Assembly (NCBI RefSeq): GCF_000306765.2
Contig: NC_017944.1
Coordinates: forward strand, 124,001 to 188,000
From: Haloferax mediterranei ATCC 33500
GTDB lineage: Archaea > Halobacteriota > Halobacteria > Halobacteriales > Haloferacaceae
Direction of reading: 5' to 3'
Length of the DNA: 64,000 nucleotides
In this document: positions 42,911 through 50,548 of the stretch, piece after piece
Layout of the letters: each line of letters opens with the position of its first letter
Numbering within the stretch: position 1 is the first letter of the stretch
Notes under the pieces: generated by a model
Databases searched by the model: none
Told to the model about the DNA's origin: nothing
What the model saw: the letters and a program-made list of their open reading frames with translations, nothing else
Program-made: the position numbers and the translations under genes

Positions 42911-43513
42911 CTATTTGTCGTCAGCCATCTTGAGGTCGTCCATGACCTGACAGAAAGTAAGCGCCGTATAGACGCTCATGACTGCAAGAGCAATAAACAG
43001 ATGAGGTAGCGAGCCAACCACAGGAAGGTTGAGACCCGAACCGCCGATAAGAAGAGCACTCATCCCAGAAACAGCAAGATAGTATGTTCCCCACGGACGG
43101 CCAGTGGTGGAAGTATCGTCGTCGGTATCGTCTTCCGGTTTCTCAAGGTACTTGATGAGTTCGTCTGCGAGTGGATTCTTCTTGACGATGCCTCGGCTTT
43201 GGTTATACTCAATAACACCCTGTTCGTCTAGCTTCGGCAGGTGTGCTTGATACAGAGCGATGTACACGCGCTGGCGCTGGTCGGACATAAGCGCCTGCAC
43301 CGTCGTATCGTGTTCCCACGCAGCGACTTGTTCTGCGATATCTCGCATTTGAACTGAGCCTTCACAGTCACGCAAGTATTTGAGCACGTTTCGACGGCGT
43401 TCATTCTGAAGAAGATGGTATATCTCGTCCTTTCCGAGTTCTTGTTTCTGCTCGTCCGTGGTCACTTGTTGGTCGATGAGCGAATTGTCAGGACTGTTGA
43501 CCTGGGTGGACAT
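42911..43513 (-). CDS. DUF7344-type winged-helix protein with two C-terminal membrane helices
   Basis: A 200-aa protein. Residues about 28-120 match the haloarchaeal winged helix with DEIYHLLQNERRRNVLKYLR, a second helix pair around RQRVYIALYQAHLPKLDEQG and the wing VIEYNQSRGIV. Two hydrophobic segments lie near 145-185 (YYLAVSGMSALLIGGSGL and LFIALAVMSVYTALTF). The winged helix should therefore be held at the inner face of the membrane. Many copies of this family exist per haloarchaeal genome; they are thought to be regulators. No operon partner. Confidence 0.8.
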   Translation of the reverse strand: MSTQVNSPDNSLIDQQVTTDEQKQELGKDEIYHLLQNERRRNVLKYLRDCEGSVQMRDIAEQVAAWEHDTTVQALMSDQRQRVYIALYQAHLPKLDEQGVIEYNQSRGIVKKNPLADELIKYLEKPEDDTDDDTSTTGRPWGTYYLAVSGMSALLIGGSGLNLPVVGSLPHLFIALAVMSVYTALTFCQVMDDLKMADDK

Positions 43514-43774
43514 TCTCGCTCCAACCGTTATTTCGACCCCAAATAAATCGCGGACTTCGTTCCGGATAGTCCGAACTGTTGTGAACCGTTTAGCACATCA
43601 CTAAGGGAATCCCATCAGTTTAGCAACTGTTTCAGGCGGTTTAACCACACATAATCAGCAGACATCACGATTGTCTGATTTCAAACATATGTCTGACAGA
43701 GAGGTCGAGAGCCTCACTGAAGTCCACCCATGTACGGTCATGAAGTAAGAAACACCCAACGACCAACAACCATC

Positions 43775-44764
43775 TCACCTCGCTCCGGCAACCACCTCAC
43801 GCGTGCTATCAGTGTCAGACTGGGCCTCCTCATCGAGCGCTTTCGTCAACTCCAGCACTCGGAGCCCCTGCTCTCCGTCGACGACCGGTTTTGAACCCGT
43901 CTTCGCGGCGTTAGCGAACGACCGAAGCTCACTCATCAGAGGTTCGGCCTGATCGACGTTCAGCGTCTCGACGAGATTCTTATGACGGTGACGGACGGGC
44001 GACCCACCGTCGATATGCGTGGGAACCGACGAACGGTGAATCTCGATATTCTGGTCGATGTAGTCCACCTTCACTCGGCACTCTGCCGCAGAGATGGTGA
44101 GAGTTCTGACTTTCTCTTGGGTGACGCGACTCGTCGTGAGCGACGCCGTCACCCCGGAATCGAACCGGAGGTTCGCGTTGGCGTAACGGCAGTCGGGCGT
44201 TCCGACCGCGTTATACGAATCGACTTCGCTGTCGACAATATCCAAGACGATATCGAGGTCGTGAATCATCAGGTCCATGATGACCGTGTCGTCGATGGCA
44301 CGGTCGATCGGCGGGCCGAGTCGTTCAGTCGAGATGCCGCGGATGGTGAGTTCACCGGCGAAATCACGGAGGACCTGTACTGCGGGGTTGAACCGTTCGA
44401 TATGCCCGACCTGCAATACGAGGTTACGGTTATCTGCAATATCGATGAGTTCCTGTCCATTAGCAGGGTCGTCGACAAACGGCTTCTCGACGAGGACGTG
44501 AACGTCCGATTCGAGTGCACGCTTGGCGTTCTGATAATGGAACTGCGTCGGGACGGCGACCGAAACGACATCCGCCGTGTCGAGGAGGTCTTCCATCGAA
44601 CAAGCGGTTGTCTCGTAGTTGTCGGCCACGGCTTCAGCACGGTCATTGTCGACATCGAAGACGCCGACGAGATTCGTCTCCGACAGTTCGTCGTACACGC
44701 GAGCGTGGTTTTGGCCCATGCTTCCAACGCCGATGACACCGGCGTTCACGGTATTGTTAGTCAT
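43775..44764 (-). CDS. Gfo/Idh/MocA oxidoreductase (WlbA-like UDP-GlcNAcA 3-dehydrogenase)
   Basis: A 329-aa NAD(P)-dependent oxidoreductase. The Rossmann start is VNAGVIGVGSMGQNHARVY, followed by VSVAVPTQFHYQNAKRALES and the family's VLVEKPF. The catalytic region has VGHIERFNPAVQVLRD and DLMIHDLDIVLDIVDSEVDS, the latter carrying the His and Asp of the sugar site. WlbA-type enzymes oxidise C3 of UDP-GlcNAcA to the 3-keto sugar for the next aminotransferase, which is exactly the gene overlapped here by 8 bp. The assignment to the 3-dehydrogenase reaction comes from this pairing and from the dehydrogenases at 24.5-27.2 kb. Confidence 0.85.
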   Translation of the reverse strand: MTNNTVNAGVIGVGSMGQNHARVYDELSETNLVGVFDVDNDRAEAVADNYETTACSMEDLLDTADVVSVAVPTQFHYQNAKRALESDVHVLVEKPFVDDPANGQELIDIADNRNLVLQVGHIERFNPAVQVLRDFAGELTIRGISTERLGPPIDRAIDDTVIMDLMIHDLDIVLDIVDSEVDSYNAVGTPDCRYANANLRFDSGVTASLTTSRVTQEKVRTLTISAAECRVKVDYIDQNIEIHRSSVPTHIDGGSPVRHRHKNLVETLNVDQAEPLMSELRSFANAAKTGSKPVVDGEQGLRVLELTKALDEEAQSDTDSTREVVAGAR

Positions 44765-45899
44765 TGGTCACCTCCATCGTGGAACGAGAAGCGTCTGCGG
44801 GCGGAGTGATAGTTACCTCATCCCGGAGAACGGTCCCAACCCGTTCGATTTGATCCGTACTGAGGGCAGGGTGGACTGGAATCGAAAGCGCCTGCTCGGA
44901 AACCTGTTCTGCGACGGGCACACTCGCGTCTACGTCGTCGTAGGCAGGTTGGTTGTGGATACAGCGCGGATAATAGATTCCGTACCCGACACCGTATTCG
45001 TCGAGTTGTTCAGTCACTGAATCGCGGTTATCCACGCGAATCGTGTACTGGTGGTAGGAGTGCTGGTAGCCATCGGGAACCGTCGGTGTGACAGCCGCCG
45101 TCTCCGCAAGGAACTCATCGAGACGTGCCGCATTTTCACGGCGAGCCTCGACGAACCCGGGAAGTCGGTCGAGCTGAGACCGACCCATGGCGGCGGCGAT
45201 GCTCGTCATTCGGAAGTTGTGGCCGAGCGAGACGTGCCGGTAGCCGTCGGACTCGCGGCCGTGGTTGATGAAACTTGCCGCACGTGCTGCGATGTCTTCG
45301 TCGTCGGTAGTGACCATACCACCTTCGCCGGTGGTCATGTTCTTCGTCGGGTAGAACGAGAAGCTCGCAACATCACCGAGCGAACCGACCGGCGTGTCGA
45401 AGTACATCGCACCGTGTGCCTGTGCCGCGTCCTCGACGATAGTCACGTCGTACTCATCAGCGATGGTACGGAGTCTGTCCATCGGGGCCGGCAGGCCGTA
45501 GAGGTGGACAACGACCATTGCCTCAACGTCGCCATCGAGGGATTCGAGTGTCTCCTCGACGTGGTCAGGGTCAACGTTGAATGTGTCAGGGTCGATGTCC
45601 GCGAACACCGGTTCCGCTCCCGTAAAGCGAATTGCGTTCGCCGTTGCAACAAACGAGAAGGGTGTCGTGAGGACCCTGTCGCCGGGACCGACGCCAACGG
45701 CTTCGAGAGCCGTGTGTAGCGCAGTGGTTCCGTTCGACGTGGCGACGCCGTGGTCAGCGCCGCAGTATTCCGTGAATTCAGCTTCGAACTCACGAACTTC
45801 GGGACCGTCTGCAATCATTCCCGACTCAACGACCGACTCGATACGCGTGAGCTCTTCGTCGCCGAGAATCGGATTGGCGATGTGGATGTCTTCGCTCAT
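44757..45899 (-). CDS. DegT/DnrJ/EryC1 aminotransferase (WlbC-like)
   Basis: A 380-aa PLP-dependent sugar aminotransferase. The start IHIANPILGDEELTRIESVV, the cofactor loop NGTTALHTALEAVGVGPGD, VVHLYGLPAPMDRLR, EDAAQAHGA and the PLP-lysine region SFYPTKNMTTGEGGMV are all present, as is the substrate loop GHNFRMTSIAAAMG. With the oxidoreductase it should install the 3-amino group on a UDP-HexNAc uronic acid, which the acyltransferase at 27214 could then acetylate. Its ATG overlaps the end of a 30-aa short ORF. Confidence 0.88.
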   Translation of the reverse strand: MSEDIHIANPILGDEELTRIESVVESGMIADGPEVREFEAEFTEYCGADHGVATSNGTTALHTALEAVGVGPGDRVLTTPFSFVATANAIRFTGAEPVFADIDPDTFNVDPDHVEETLESLDGDVEAMVVVHLYGLPAPMDRLRTIADEYDVTIVEDAAQAHGAMYFDTPVGSLGDVASFSFYPTKNMTTGEGGMVTTDDEDIAARAASFINHGRESDGYRHVSLGHNFRMTSIAAAMGRSQLDRLPGFVEARRENAARLDEFLAETAAVTPTVPDGYQHSYHQYTIRVDNRDSVTEQLDEYGVGYGIYYPRCIHNQPAYDDVDASVPVAEQVSEQALSIPVHPALSTDQIERVGTVLRDEVTITPPADASRSTMEVTND

Positions 45900-45988
45900 C
45901 GGTCACTCTCATCGACGATGTTCGATTTCATCGCGTCACAGTAGGACAACGGCTTGTCATCGGCCTGGGTTCGGTGTGTACCTCTCAT
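45896..45988 (-). CDS. 30-aa short ORF overlapping the DegT start
   Basis: ATG 45988 opens MRGTHRTQADDKPLSY and ends SDR at a TGA that overlaps the aminotransferase ATG. A 17-bp element lies 54 nt upstream, so it would be the first cistron. It has no recognised homology. Leader peptide or coupling device are possible; chance is not excluded. Confidence 0.4.
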   Translation of the reverse strand: MRGTHRTQADDKPLSYCDAMKSNIVDESDR

Positions 45989-46042
45989 AGTAGTCGTGCG
46001 GTCCAAATGCCGCTGTATGAGGGCAGACGCTATCACTGCATT

Positions 46043-46059
46043 ATTATGAGTCAGATAAG
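46043..46059 (-). promoter_or_regulatory. 17-bp glycan-locus element ahead of the DegT operon
   Basis: On the minus strand CTTATCTGACTCATAAT matches both halves. It ends 54 nt before the short ORF at 45988 and 143 nt before the aminotransferase ATG. Confidence 0.55.
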
Positions 46060-46145
46060 CTATCTCAAACACGAACTAGGTTGATTCCGACCGCTCACGG
46101 GGGTGAGACACCCGGGTTTTATTTTTATAGGTTCCGTAGCGGCAC

Positions 46146-46763
46146 GTGTCAATGGCACCATCGTGGGGGCCGAGTGGTCCAGGCGACACTGGAGAAGACG
46201 CTGGTCCAACACTCGACGACAGACCTGGTCTCGGTGGCGTTACCGAGACACGGCGCCGCAACACCATCGTTTCATTGGTCAACAACCGCCATCAGTCACC
46301 ATACACAATTGGCGAACTGACTGTCGACCTCGCAGCGTGGTTCCGAGACGAGACCGATGGGATGGTCCCCACCGACGAGGAGATTCATAGTATCCTCTAT
46401 GATTTTGACCTTCCTCATCTCGACTCGACGAACCAAGTGGTATTCGACCGAGAGACAGGCTGCGTCTGCTCGATGAACACGAGCGACCGAACCGCAGGGA
46501 AGACGTTCGACGAAGAGACGGCCGAAACTAAATGCACTACTGAGACAGCCACCAACGGAGACGGGGGCTCCGAGGTGGATATATTGAACACAGAGCGTGT
46601 TCAGTTGTCGGTAAAACAACTGGTGAACTTCAGCGTCTTGCTCTTCGGGGTGATGTGTACCGCCATTACCGCATCGAGTTCGAGTCCCTTCGATACGCCC
46701 TGTACACTTGTTCCTGCAGTGCTTGTCGTCTGTTTTTTCGGCTACCGCGGAGCCACTTACTAG
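46146..46763 (+). CDS. DUF7344-like winged-helix protein with C-terminal membrane segment
   Basis: A 205-aa protein. After a Gly/Pro-rich N-terminus, residues about 32-105 read as a winged helix (ETRRRNTIVSLVNNRHQSPY, then LTVDLAAWFRDETDG, DEEIHSILYDFDLPHLDSTN, and the wing VVFDRETGCV). An acidic, Thr-rich linker leads to two hydrophobic stretches (NFSVLLFGVMCTAITA and LVPAVLVVCFFGYRG). It is the second such protein in 4 kb, divergent from the DegT operon. Starts at 46146 and at Met3 (46152) are both possible. A TATA-like TTTATTTTTATA lies near 46119. Confidence 0.7.
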   Translation: MSMAPSWGPSGPGDTGEDAGPTLDDRPGLGGVTETRRRNTIVSLVNNRHQSPYTIGELTVDLAAWFRDETDGMVPTDEEIHSILYDFDLPHLDSTNQVVFDRETGCVCSMNTSDRTAGKTFDEETAETKCTTETATNGDGGSEVDILNTERVQLSVKQLVNFSVLLFGVMCTAITASSSSPFDTPCTLVPAVLVVCFFGYRGATY

Positions 46764-46979
46764 TGGCACCATTTGAAACCCGCCGATGGCACACTTAAGA
46801 CAGAACGTTCCACGAGCGGGCCGTATAACAGTTGCACCCCCGCTTATGGCACCAGTAAATGTGAACTAACTACCATATAAGGAAATGGTGAAAAAGCCAA
46901 CAAATTATCATGAATGACTCAGGGATAACTGCGCGTATCGACCCACAAACCGATAGTCCCGGGAGGAAAGAATAAGCCC

Positions 46980-47141
46980 ATGTTCACAGGACAGTTCGTC
47001 CCCGTGAGCGCCGTGTTCGTCGGGCTTGCCGTGGTCACGTCGGGACTGGGGCACGCGAGTCAAATCAGCCTCTCACTGGTGTGGGCGCGACGGTTCGTTT
47101 TCCTCTTTCTGCTTTGTGGGACGATAACCCTCACGCTCTGA
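46980..47141 (+). CDS. 53-aa small membrane protein
   Basis: ATG 46980 follows a Shine-Dalgarno-like GGGAGG about 12 nt upstream. The product starts MFTGQFVPVSAVFVGLAVVT and has two hydrophobic segments (residues about 7-23 and 39-53) separated by a short loop with HASQISLSLVWARR. Nothing is recognised. It sits between two regulator genes and may be a cofactor of one of them; the codon pattern is consistent with a real gene. Confidence 0.5.
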   Translation: MFTGQFVPVSAVFVGLAVVTSGLGHASQISLSLVWARRFVFLFLLCGTITLTL

Positions 47142-47302
47142 TAGTCCGCCGTAGTGTTCGAGACGGCCGCGTTCGTGTCGGTCACATTTGCGGCCAACCA
47201 TCGAACCGCATTGTTACGCGTTGGGGTTAGCATCAACTGGGGAATACACGGTAGGTGACGTAGAACGAAGTCGAGAAAGCGAACGGTTCGCGTGTCCCGC
47301 AG

Positions 47303-47851
47303 TCACGTCTCGCGGTTCTGTGGGAGGACGACACATTTTCCGGGGCCGAGTCGATGTCGTTCGATGCGACCCTGTGTCTCCATTCGACAGAGCGTTCGAC
47401 TGATTGTTGAGTCAGACCAACGAGTACGTTCGACCAACGTTGCTTGCGGGAGTCGACCGCCTTCGATAATAAGCAGTTGCAAGATTCGACGCTCGGGGTT
47501 GAGGAGTTCCGGGTCGACGCCGAGGAGCGGATTATCAAGGTCAGGGTCGTCAGTTCGAGGCAAACTATCGCGACAGTCGTCAGTCTCATTCAGACGAGTA
47601 ACAGAACCGTCGGTTGCCGTTCGAACGTCCCTTGCTGACCCAGGTGCCGTCGAATCAATAGCTGATGCTCCAGTTAATCCCTGACTGAATCGAGTCCAAA
47701 GCGGTACAGCGAGTCCGCGAAGGATACGCCTGCAATATGCGAAACAGAGGGACAACAAAGATTGGCAATAGTTGACAATTCCACCCTCAGACCCTGGCCT
47801 GTCGAGTGTTGGAGTCGAAGACTGGGAGTCGTTTTGGCTTCTATTCTTCAT
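47303..47851 (-). CDS. Winged-helix protein related to the calcium-repeat regulator
   Basis: A 182-aa protein with a weak hydrophobic stretch near residues 30-52, an acidic linker and a C-terminal winged helix (residues about 117-175). PERRILQLLIIEGGRLPQAT and VERTRWSDSTISRTLCRMET match the pattern of the DNA-binding end of the 41226 protein (VERTNWSKSKVSRLLSKMSD). It looks like that regulator without its outside part. Whether the N-terminal stretch spans the membrane is uncertain. Confidence 0.65.
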   Translation of the reverse strand: MKNRSQNDSQSSTPTLDRPGSEGGIVNYCQSLLSLCFAYCRRILRGLAVPLWTRFSQGLTGASAIDSTAPGSARDVRTATDGSVTRLNETDDCRDSLPRTDDPDLDNPLLGVDPELLNPERRILQLLIIEGGRLPQATLVERTRWSDSTISRTLCRMETQGRIERHRLGPGKCVVLPQNRET

Positions 47852-48233
47852 AAACTAGTATCTCACTCATGATGTTGCGCTTTCTGCCAGCGGTGTCTGA
47901 TAGGTGATACGTAATCACGTTTCGTCTGAGCACGTCAACGTATCGATTGGGTTGCGATACAGCCAATCACGTATCGTAACGTGACTGGTACGGAAAGAAT
48001 GGCTGCCCTCCTGAGCGAACACTGTCGAACGCCGGGGAAGTCGGCATGCAAAGGGGACGCACGGAACATCGGATGTTCAGTCGGTCCGAGCGTACGTTTG
48101 AAGGTTGCTTTCCACTGGGCCCCGCTCACAGTGAGAGGTAGGGTTGCGAGTCTGTCACCCGAGTTCAGGCACCCATTCCGGGTTCACTACTCTGTGTTAT
48201 TGACATTGAACTTCTGGTTGCTATTGCAAGGTG
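47852..48233. other. 382-bp gene-free stretch between two regulators
   Basis: No gene is supported. It contains a near-palindrome TTACGTATCACCTATC on the minus strand near 47900-47915 and is otherwise featureless. Confidence 0.3.
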
Positions 48234-48902
48234 TCAGAAGGGAAACTCCATCGTAGAACATTCGAGGAGTGTATTCTGAACAAGCCGCTCGTGGCCTCTA
48301 CGGAGGCGTTGAGACGTTGCTTGATGAGAGATACCAAATCTGTTTGCGAGCTCATTTATATTTGTTTTGCGCGGTACGCTGTAGTAGCCCTCATTAAAAG
48401 CAGTCATCAGTGTGTGATGCTGTGCTTCGGTAAGACCAAATCGAGTGGGGCACGAAATATCTCCACAGTCGACGACAGATTCGACAGTGTGCGTAAGACC
48501 GGCGCGTCGCCACACATCGGTCAACGTCCCGAGTGCGTCGCGGTCTTCCGCCAGTACACGCAGTGCCCACTCACCGTCTTGTCCGTGTGCACCAACCACG
48601 CTTAACTGGTCGTCGACGAAGATACGCATAAATTCGTCTGTAGCCGGATTGAGGTGGACGCGGTAAACGCTTCTATTTTTCGAGGAGAAAAAACACGAAG
48701 GGTCAGAAATACTCGGGTCCTCGCGTAGCCATGGCTCGACAGAGGTGGGGTCAGCACCGTGAAACCACAACAACGGTGCCATGGTACCACGGTCAACCTG
48801 AATAGACCGGAGCGGCCAAACTTCAAGGGCCGAGGTCCGAGAGAGTACTTCTTCAAGAACGAACACGGACGCAGGGACACGAAGGGTAGCAACGCTGCTC
48901 AT
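48234..48902 (-). CDS. HTH_10 (bat-type) transcriptional regulator
   Basis: I use ATG 48902 (MSSVATLRVPASVFVLEEVL, 222 aa); the 17-bp element ends at 48930, so a start further up (48974) would lie beyond its own promoter. The C-terminal HTH_10 part is plain: GLTEAQHHTLMTAFNEGYYS, VPRKTNINELANRFGISHQA, TSQRLRRGHERLVQNTLL. The N-terminal 150 residues are the family's beta-rich sensor domain. It is the last gene with the shared element, and so is a candidate regulator of the glycan locus. Confidence 0.88.
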   Translation of the reverse strand: MSSVATLRVPASVFVLEEVLSRTSALEVWPLRSIQVDRGTMAPLLWFHGADPTSVEPWLREDPSISDPSCFFSSKNRSVYRVHLNPATDEFMRIFVDDQLSVVGAHGQDGEWALRVLAEDRDALGTLTDVWRRAGLTHTVESVVDCGDISCPTRFGLTEAQHHTLMTAFNEGYYSVPRKTNINELANRFGISHQATSQRLRRGHERLVQNTLLECSTMEFPF

Positions 48903-48929
48903 ACCAGCGTACCGACTCCAACATACCTT

Positions 48930-48946
48930 ATTATCGGGCAAGTAAG
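48930..48946 (-). promoter_or_regulatory. 17-bp glycan-locus element ahead of a bat-type regulator
   Basis: On the minus strand CTTACTTGCCCGATAAT matches with one change and ends 28 nt before ATG 48902. Confidence 0.6.
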
Positions 48947-49181
48947 TATTGGCTGAAGCAGTAGAACCAGCCATTTAATATCCGTTATCACGAGGAACGC
49001 CAGAATGCATTTACACCAGGTATACCGCCGAAAACAGGTATTGTGAGCCATCAAAAGCAGTGGTTTGACCTCGCTCAGAGGTACTTCCACAGCTTAGAGT
49101 AAACAGGAGATAACAGCAGGGGCTATGGCGTAGTTAGTCGTGAGTGCAGCCCCTGGACTAACAACAACACTCGTGGTCAAT

Positions 49182-49877
49182 ATGGCAGCCGCCAGACAGC
49201 AGAAACACGACGATGAACAAAACATCCATGATACCAGACTCCGAACTACGGGTCGAAACGTGGCACACGACGACAGCGGGTCCACAGATGGGTACAACGT
49301 CATTGGGTCGCACGACGAGTTGGTTCGCTGGTCGCGTGCGTACTGCACTCGTGCGGTGGATAGGTACGATTTCAGCGTCGACGTAACCCTCGTCCAGTGG
49401 GAAGTATCAACCCGGGCAAAACGGAGAGCAGCAGCAGTAAAGACACCGAACGTTGATGGCACAACCGTCGGTAAGCCGATAGATTGGACAACTCGTTCTA
49501 TCGGAGGTGCTACCACAACACCGCCAGCGTGTACCATGTCTCTTTCGTGGCGGGCGTTCGAGTCCTTCGACCGAGACGAGTGGGCCGCAACGCTCCGACA
49601 CGAACTTGTCCACGTCGAGCAGTTCCAGACGTTTGGCGCAACTGACCATGGACCGTCATTCAGGCGACGTGCCGAGTCAGTCGACGCACCGATTCGCGTT
49701 CGTCGATTTACCGACCCAAAGTATGTGCTCAGCTGTGGTGACTGCGGTACCGACGTTGCCTATCGGTACCGCGACTGCAAACTGGTTCGGGAGTCGTCAG
49801 CGTACCGGTCGGCGTGCTGTGGGGCAATACTGGACTGTCGGACAGAGAGGGAGACGAACGATAACGACGCAACATAG
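49182..49877 (+). CDS. SprT-like zinc metalloprotease
   Basis: A 231-aa protein from ATG 49182; an in-frame GTG at 49140 is possible. The metal motif HExxH is in TLRHELVHVEQFQTFG, followed by a third ligand region GPSFRRRAESV. At the C-terminus a zinc ribbon is formed by SCGDCG and SACCGAILDC. This is the SprT/Spartan layout, whose eukaryotic member cuts proteins crosslinked to DNA. Haloarchaea carry one or two copies. The first 70 residues are polar and probably disordered. It stands alone. Confidence 0.8.
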   Translation: MAAARQQKHDDEQNIHDTRLRTTGRNVAHDDSGSTDGYNVIGSHDELVRWSRAYCTRAVDRYDFSVDVTLVQWEVSTRAKRRAAAVKTPNVDGTTVGKPIDWTTRSIGGATTTPPACTMSLSWRAFESFDRDEWAATLRHELVHVEQFQTFGATDHGPSFRRRAESVDAPIRVRRFTDPKYVLSCGDCGTDVAYRYRDCKLVRESSAYRSACCGAILDCRTERETNDNDAT

Positions 49878-49909
49878 GGAAGAAAAGTAGAGAGTGACCG
49901 CAAGGAGAG

Positions 49910-50104
49910 TTACCGGGCCGGAGGGTGTTCTCGTGCCTCTCGAATCGCAATGAACGCGATGACAAGAACGAATACGAGAGCCACGAAGAATTCGATACCG
50001 GGGACAACACCCGAGACAGTCCAGACGTACACGTCTTCGACGCCTAAAATGAGGAACAACACGAGGAGAATCGCAACGCCAGTCCGGCCGATGTCGAGTT
50101 CCAT
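49910..50104 (-). CDS. Small two-span membrane protein
   Basis: From ATG 50104 the 64-aa product begins MELDIGRTGVAILLVLFLIL and has a second helix (FFVALVFVLVIAFIAIREA). The C-terminus is polar and basic. An upstream Met at 50158 would add unlikely residues. No family recognised. Confidence 0.55.
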   Translation of the reverse strand: MELDIGRTGVAILLVLFLILGVEDVYVWTVSGVVPGIEFFVALVFVLVIAFIAIREAREHPPAR

Positions 50105-50548
50105 ATAGAGATATTCACTGCGCAGCCACATAAGGATTGGATAGATAGACAGTAACAACCAAATTATACTATTGATAGTAGCTACTAAAATAAAGTATTA
50201 AGCTACGTCCAGCACGAGGACTACATAATATTGAGAGGAATAGACACATCAGCAGACCGCTGTAATAATATTTTTGATATTTGTTGCCATATATGCAAAG
50301 TGCAACGCACGGATGCCGACTCCCCAGATATGACAGCACATACCAACTCATTACCGACCAATGCGAATATAAACCGATTTGATAGGTGTCTACAAATGGG
50401 AAATACGAGTATCTCCCTATTGACGGAACGGTATATACCACAGGTGTATGATAGTTATATTACACCGATACATCTGTAACGATCATCGACTTCCAATGAA
50501 TTCGATTACAGACGGGGACAATAGATCCCGAGAGATTCCGTCTCTCGG
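50105..50548. other. AT-rich 444-bp gap with a 12-bp perfect palindrome
   Basis: No gene is supported. TAGTAGCTACTA at 50176-50187 is a perfect palindrome. The region is far richer in A+T than its flanks. Confidence 0.35.
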
